Shown: positions 16,644 through 20,323 of the stretch, one piece after another
How the letters are laid out: each line of letters opens with the position of its first letter
Numbering within the stretch: position 1 is the stretch's first letter
Origin: CAZQQN01 sp964595485
GTDB taxonomy: Bacteria > Bacteroidota > Bacteroidia > CAILMK01 > CAYYUA01
Length of the DNA stretch: 20,323 bases
NCBI GenBank assembly: GCA_964595485.1
Contig: CAZQQN010000043.1
Span: forward strand, 1 to 20,323
Reading direction: 5' to 3'
Program-made: the position numbers and the translations under genes
Notes under the pieces: generated by a model
The model's database searches: none
Seen by the model: only the letters and a program-made list of their open reading frames with translations
What the model was told of the DNA's origin: nothing

Positions 16644-16691
16644 AAAAGCCCTGTCTTTGGGATTAACCTCCTTTAAGGCAGGGTTTTTTTT
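16644..16691 (+). terminator. rho-independent terminator of the DUF4397 gene
   Basis: CCCTGTC (16649-16655) pairs with GGCAGGG (16677-16683, one G-T pair), extended outward by AAAA against T, and is followed by eight T (16684-16691). It begins about 20 bases past the stop codon. Confidence 0.88.
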
Positions 16692-17065
16692 ATTGCCGAT
16701 GGATGATTAGCATTAAAGTTCCGGCACCATTTAAAACCTGATTCAGCTTCGCTGTTCTACCACATCTTTCGTGGAATGAAGCGTTGACAAAGCCCCCATT
16801 AGATAGGGATTTGGGGTTAATAAGATTTCCTAAAAACCTTTATTGAAGGCTTAGGGTTTGTCTATATAAATAACTTGCGGTGAAACTAATTTGCCTATCC
16901 GGTAAAATACAGGCTCATGCCCTTCATCAGTTTACCTATTTTGTATTTCGGAGCTTCAAAAAGGTTGTTTTAGTTGATTTTTTCAAATAAAATGTATTGC
17001 ATAATATTGCATAGCGGTTTTTATATCAAATGGATATTAAATTTTTTTTCATAAAAAGAAAAAGT
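16692..17065. other. intergenic region before the M16 protease gene
   Basis: About 375 bases without a gene. It holds a tandem TATTGCATA pair (16995-17013) close to the protease start and an imperfect hairpin near 16747-16782 (GCTTC with GAAGC, inner CCAC with GTGG). CTATTTTG near 16937 is close to, but not at, the -7 consensus. No RNA gene is recognised. Confidence 0.45.
16995..17013. repeat. tandem TATTGCATA pair upstream of the M16 protease
   Basis: TATTGCATA occurs at 16995-17003 and again at 17005-17013, a 10-base step, which would place both on the same face of the helix. They lie 53 bases before the chosen ATG. A regulator site is possible; chance is not excluded in AT-rich DNA. Confidence 0.35.
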
Positions 17066-20000
17066 ATGAATAAGGTTACTCATCTCACTAAGCAATTAAG
17101 CTTAATCTTTTTAGGCATTGTTCTGACTCATGGCTGCGGCCAAACCAAAGAGGATACTAAGGCAGAAAACAACCAAGTGACCAAAACAAACGATGACAGG
17201 TTTGGCAATGAGTATCGGTACGTCACAAATGACCCCTACGATGCAAGGATTTATGAGTTGGATAATGGCTTAAAAGTTTATCTGACAGTGGATGAGGAAA
17301 AGCCCCGTATTCAAACCCTTATTGCTGTAAGAGCAGGTTCTGCTTTTGAGCAAAAGGAAACAACCGGGCTTGCGCATTATATGGAGCACATGATGTTCAA
17401 AGGAGGATCAAAACTGGGAACAACTAACTGGGAAAAAGAAAAAAAGTACCTGAAACGTATAGCCAATCTCTATGAAAAAAGGAAGAATACGACAGATAGT
17501 GCTAAAAGGCTTGCTATTTACCGGAAAATTGACAGCCTTTCTCAAATAGCAGGTAATCAATACGCCATCCCTAATGAATATGATAAGATGATCTCCGATA
17601 TGGGTGGAGATGGTACCAATGCTTTCACGAGTAAGGACCAGACCGTTTACATGAATAACATCCCCTCGAATGAAATAGAAAAATGGGTCAGACTTGAACG
17701 GGAGCGTTTCGGAAGTATGGCCTTGAGGTTATTTCATACAGAGCTGGAGACGGTTTTTGAAGAATTCAACAGGAGCCAGGATAGCGACTATCGTAAAGTG
17801 AGTGAGCTTATTGATAAGATCCTTTTCAAAGGTCATCCTTACCGGTACTCGACCATAGGTAAAGCGGCGGATTTGAAAAATCCCTCAATGAAAAATGTCC
17901 GGGAGTTCAAGGATTCGTTTTATGTGCCCAATAACATGGCTATTTGCCTTTCCGGTGACATGGACCCGGCTGAAACATTTAAGCTCATTAAGGAGCATTG
18001 GGGTGATATGGAACCAAATCAGGATTTAAAAGATAAATATGACCATGGTGAGGCAAAATCTATAGACGGCCCTATCGAAAAATCGGTAACCGGTCCAGAA
18101 GCAGAACGGCTATACATTGCCTACCGCTTCTCCGCTAAAGATTCCAGCAGGCAAATGGTGGAATTGTTGGATGAGCTATTGTACAATGGCCAAGCTGGTT
18201 TGATAGATCTTAACCTGGTTAAAAAGCAGAAAATCCTGGATGGGGGTTGTTATTCCAACTTTTACCGGGATTATGGCAAGATGCGCTTTTATGGACAAGC
18301 CCGACCCAAACAAAATCTGGAAGAGGTCAAAGATTTGTTATTAGAACAGGTAGCCAGGATAAAGAAAGGCGACTTCCCTGACTGGATGATGGAGGCTGCA
18401 ATCCGAAACAAGAAAAAGGAGCGTATTGAGGACCGTAGCTCTAACTGGAAAGCTTTTGCCTTCACGAATGCCTTTATCAAAGGAAATCCATGGGAAGAGC
18501 AGGTCAATTACTTACAAGAGCTGGATGCCATTGAAAAAGAAGACTTGGTAAAGTTTGCGAAAGAAAACCTGGATGAAGACCGCGTTGTCGTTTATAAGCG
18601 AAATGGAGAGGATACCTCATCAGTATCCATGCCTAAGCCGCCCATTACAAAGCTTGATATAAACCGGAAAGCAAAAGCCGGTTTTGGGAAGAAGATTGAA
18701 AAGGTCGAATCAGAAAGGATAGAACCGGTTTTCCCTAATTACGATAAAAGGATCAGGAAAACCAACCTTGATAAAGGTGTGGATTTACATTACATGGAAA
18801 ATCGGGAGAATGAGCTGTTTTCCCTTTATTATTTGGCGGATATAGGCAGCTTACATGATAAAGAATTATCTTTAGCGGTAGATTACCTTGAAAAATTGGG
18901 TACGGATCAATATTCACCAACTGAATTGGAAGAGGAATTCTACAAATTAGGTGCGGATTACTCTGTATCTACCGGGAATGATAGATCCTATGTAAAAATT
19001 AAGGGTTTAAAGGAAAATTTTGAAGAAACCCTTGAGCTTCTGGAGCACATCCTGAACAATGCGAAGGTTGATACTGCTGCCTATAATAAGTTTGTTGATA
19101 ACCTGATTAAGGAAAGGAAAAACAAGAAAAAGAATAAATTCTGGAATCGGATTGCCGGAGTTCGCTACGCTATGTATGGACCTGATAATGCCTTTTCCAA
19201 TAAAATTCCTGCTTCAGAGCTACGCCGGAAAAATCCCAAAAAGTTGGTCAGAAAGATCCATAGCCTATTCGATCATTCTCACTACTTATTTTATTATGGT
19301 ACCAGGCCTGAAAAATCAGTGAAAGCTATTGTTAAGGATGTACATGCCTTGCCTGAAAAGCCAAAACCATTTCCAGAAAAGAAAAAATTCACAAAAAGAG
19401 CCAATCACGGTGACAGCGTTTTCGTGATTAATTATGACATGGAGCAAGCTCAGATGTCGCTAGTCTCAAGGGATATAAAACAAGATACCACGCTATTTCC
19501 TTATGGGAAAGTTTATCGCCAATATTACGGAACTGGTTTGTCCTCCATTTTATTCCAGGAAATAAGGGAAGCTAAGGGTTATGCTTATTCCGTTTCTTCA
19601 TTTTTTACAAGACCTGATTCCGGGAAATATCATGCAAATTACAGTTATTTGGGTACGCAACCTGATAAATTGGAAAATGCTACAGCAGACCTGAAAAGTT
19701 TACTCAATGAAATGATGGCCTCAGAAAGCCAATTCAAAAACGCGAAGGTGAATATCCTGAAAAACATTGAAACTGACAGAACAACGGGTACCGGCATATA
19801 TTTTAGTTACTTAAATGACAGGGAAAAAGGCTTTAAAGGAAACCGTGACCGTTATGTTTACAATAAGGTCAAGGACATGACAATGGAAGATTTCAAAAAT
19901 TTCTTCAATTCCCACATTAAGGATTTGTCGTATGATATGGTAATTTTGGGAGACGATGAAAAGTTGAATAACGTTAACTTAAGCCAATTTGGCGAAGTTA

Positions 20001-20080
20001 GACGCTTGCCTAAATCCGTTATATTCGGATATAGCGAAGGTTCAGGGGACCAGGATAGGGCTACTGGTGTGGCTCCTTAA
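17066..20080 (+). CDS. M16 family zinc protease, two-half lipoprotein
   Basis: The start at ATG 17066 gives 1004 residues and puts the export signal at the N-terminus (MNKVTHLTKQ, hydrophobic core, LTHGC with cysteine 24); the lipobox is imperfect (T and H at -3 and -2), so lipidation is likely but not sure. The N-terminal half has the inverted zinc motif H104-Y-M-E107-H108 and the distal glutamate E233, with E226 seven residues before it, as in pitrilysin/MPP-like enzymes. The distance from H104 to E233 is 129 residues rather than about 76-81, because a charged helical segment (about 115-170) is inserted; this is seen in other Bacteroidota M16 proteins. The C-terminal half lacks HxxEH but keeps GLSSILFQEIREAKGYAYSV with R834 and Y839, as in the substrate-clamp half. 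Expected in the periplasm, degrading peptides. It appears monocistronic. Confidence 0.92.
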   Translation: MNKVTHLTKQLSLIFLGIVLTHGCGQTKEDTKAENNQVTKTNDDRFGNEYRYVTNDPYDARIYELDNGLKVYLTVDEEKPRIQTLIAVRAGSAFEQKETTGLAHYMEHMMFKGGSKLGTTNWEKEKKYLKRIANLYEKRKNTTDSAKRLAIYRKIDSLSQIAGNQYAIPNEYDKMISDMGGDGTNAFTSKDQTVYMNNIPSNEIEKWVRLERERFGSMALRLFHTELETVFEEFNRSQDSDYRKVSELIDKILFKGHPYRYSTIGKAADLKNPSMKNVREFKDSFYVPNNMAICLSGDMDPAETFKLIKEHWGDMEPNQDLKDKYDHGEAKSIDGPIEKSVTGPEAERLYIAYRFSAKDSSRQMVELLDELLYNGQAGLIDLNLVKKQKILDGGCYSNFYRDYGKMRFYGQARPKQNLEEVKDLLLEQVARIKKGDFPDWMMEAAIRNKKKERIEDRSSNWKAFAFTNAFIKGNPWEEQVNYLQELDAIEKEDLVKFAKENLDEDRVVVYKRNGEDTSSVSMPKPPITKLDINRKAKAGFGKKIEKVESERIEPVFPNYDKRIRKTNLDKGVDLHYMENRENELFSLYYLADIGSLHDKELSLAVDYLEKLGTDQYSPTELEEEFYKLGADYSVSTGNDRSYVKIKGLKENFEETLELLEHILNNAKVDTAAYNKFVDNLIKERKNKKKNKFWNRIAGVRYAMYGPDNAFSNKIPASELRRKNPKKLVRKIHSLFDHSHYLFYYGTRPEKSVKAIVKDVHALPEKPKPFPEKKKFTKRANHGDSVFVINYDMEQAQMSLVSRDIKQDTTLFPYGKVYRQYYGTGLSSILFQEIREAKGYAYSVSSFFTRPDSGKYHANYSYLGTQPDKLENATADLKSLLNEMMASESQFKNAKVNILKNIETDRTTGTGIYFSYLNDREKGFKGNRDRYVYNKVKDMTMEDFKNFFNSHIKDLSYDMVILGDDEKLNNVNLSQFGEVRRLPKSVIFGYSEGSGDQDRATGVAP

Positions 20081-20087
20081 GCCGAGC

Positions 20088-20127
20088 CGCGGTTTGAATC
20101 GAAAAAAGTTTCCGGCCGCGATTTTTT
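20088..20127 (+). terminator. candidate terminator after the M16 protease
   Basis: CGCGG (20088-20092) pairs with CCGCG (20116-20120) and is followed by ATTTTTT. A second hairpin, GCTTTTTT (20133-20140) with AAAAAAGC (20144-20151), lies directly downstream. The first begins 7 bases after the stop codon. The loop is long (23 bases), which weakens the call. Confidence 0.5.
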
Positions 20128-20180
20128 GCTGAGCTTTTTTCTAAAAAAAGCGTTTAAAAGAGGTTAAAATCCGAATAGAA

Positions 20181-20217
20181 CGCAGATAACGCTGATTGGG
20201 GAGATTTTCGCTGATTA
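20181..20217. repeat. short degenerate tandem repeat of CGCWGATTA type
   Basis: The units CGCAGATAA (20181-20189), CGCTGATTG (20190-20198), a diverged GGGAGATTTT (20199-20208) and CGCTGATTA (20209-20217) form a roughly 9-base tandem array. From memory, blocks of this kind (CGCAGAT and CGCTGATT strings) recur between genes in many environmental bacteria. It lies outside any gene. Confidence 0.5.
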
Positions 20218-20268
20218 AGGATTATGTAGGTGCATAAGAGTTTTTTCACTATAAACTGAATTAGTTGA

Positions 20269-20319
20269 GCCACGAGTTTTGCTACTCGATTGCTTGCTCT
20301 TTGCTCAGATATTCGTGGC
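20269..20319. repeat. inverted repeat GCCACGA...TCGTGGC at the right edge
   Basis: GCCACGA (20269-20275) and TCGTGGC (20313-20319) bound a 37-base loop rich in TGCT-type words. It follows the degenerate tandem array above and looks like part of the same intergenic repeat cluster. The window ends four bases later, so the full element may extend further. Confidence 0.5.
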
Positions 20320-20323
20320 ACAG

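Noticed and set aside
14001..16778. Twelve-base word TTTCGTGGAATG at 14001-14012 and 16767-16778 flanking the DUF4397 gene, considered as element ends
   Set aside because: Pairs of identical 12-base words are expected by chance in 20 kb, the flanks do not extend the match, and there is no transposase or target duplication.
1..20323. Search for CRISPR arrays, tRNA or rRNA genes, integrases, toxin-antitoxin pairs or a defence island
   Set aside because: No regular spacer repeats, no cloverleaf or rRNA-like tracts and no gene with matching domains were seen; the contents are ordinary metabolic and envelope genes.

Overview
The window looks like a piece of a Bacteroidota chromosome, probably a Cytophagales-like gliding or surface-active lineage, though the exact order cannot be fixed from 20 kb. 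The grounds are three secreted proteins ending in type A type IX secretion (T9SS) C-terminal sorting domains (PNP start, short beta-rich tail, basic end), lipoproteins with Bacteroidota-style lipoboxes, AT-rich leaders without Shine-Dalgarno sequences, matches to the Bacteroidota -7 element TAnnTTTG, and proteins with DUF4397 and choice-of-anchor domains.

Layout. Positions 1-254 hold an unassigned edge and the terminator of the first gene. A minus-strand T9SS cargo of the choice-of-anchor I family (255-2585) carries a jelly-roll domain nested in its propeller. A plus-strand sulfotransferase (3090-4211), a second T9SS cargo (4790-6208) and a small membrane protein with a three-fold GldL-like motif (6592-7209) follow. 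Then come three co-directional minus-strand genes, in order of transcription a c-type haem lipoprotein of the DUF3365 family (10585-9941), a GH3-family adenylating enzyme (9865-8334) and a PKD lipoprotein (8230-7490). Diverging from the haem gene is a plus-strand run of 6-phosphofructokinase (10644-11624), an unknown membrane protein (11680-12282) and proline dehydrogenase (12431-13627). A long non-coding leader precedes a DUF4397 surface protein with three equal repeats and a T9SS tail (14301-16625), closed by a strong terminator. A two-half M16 zinc-protease lipoprotein (17066-20080) completes the coding content, and the right edge (20081-20323) holds a terminator and repeat elements of the dispersed intergenic kind.

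How the genes work together. There is no single obvious pathway. Pfk and proline dehydrogenase are central metabolism; the three T9SS cargos, two further envelope lipoproteins and the M16 protease point to a busy cell surface. The GldL-like protein is related in motif to the T9SS/gliding motor subunit but is not GldL itself, so a functional link to the cargos is inference only.

The assembly has two 10-base N runs inside the GH3 gene. Deleting both gives one continuous 503-residue frame, so the gene is almost certainly intact and the breaks are scaffolding artefacts. I found no CRISPR array, tRNA, rRNA, transposase or phage gene, and no convincing undescribed multigene system. The most interesting items are the triplicated GldL-like protein, the nested domain in the choice-of-anchor I protein, the GGNGT variant in phosphofructokinase, and the repeat elements at the right edge.
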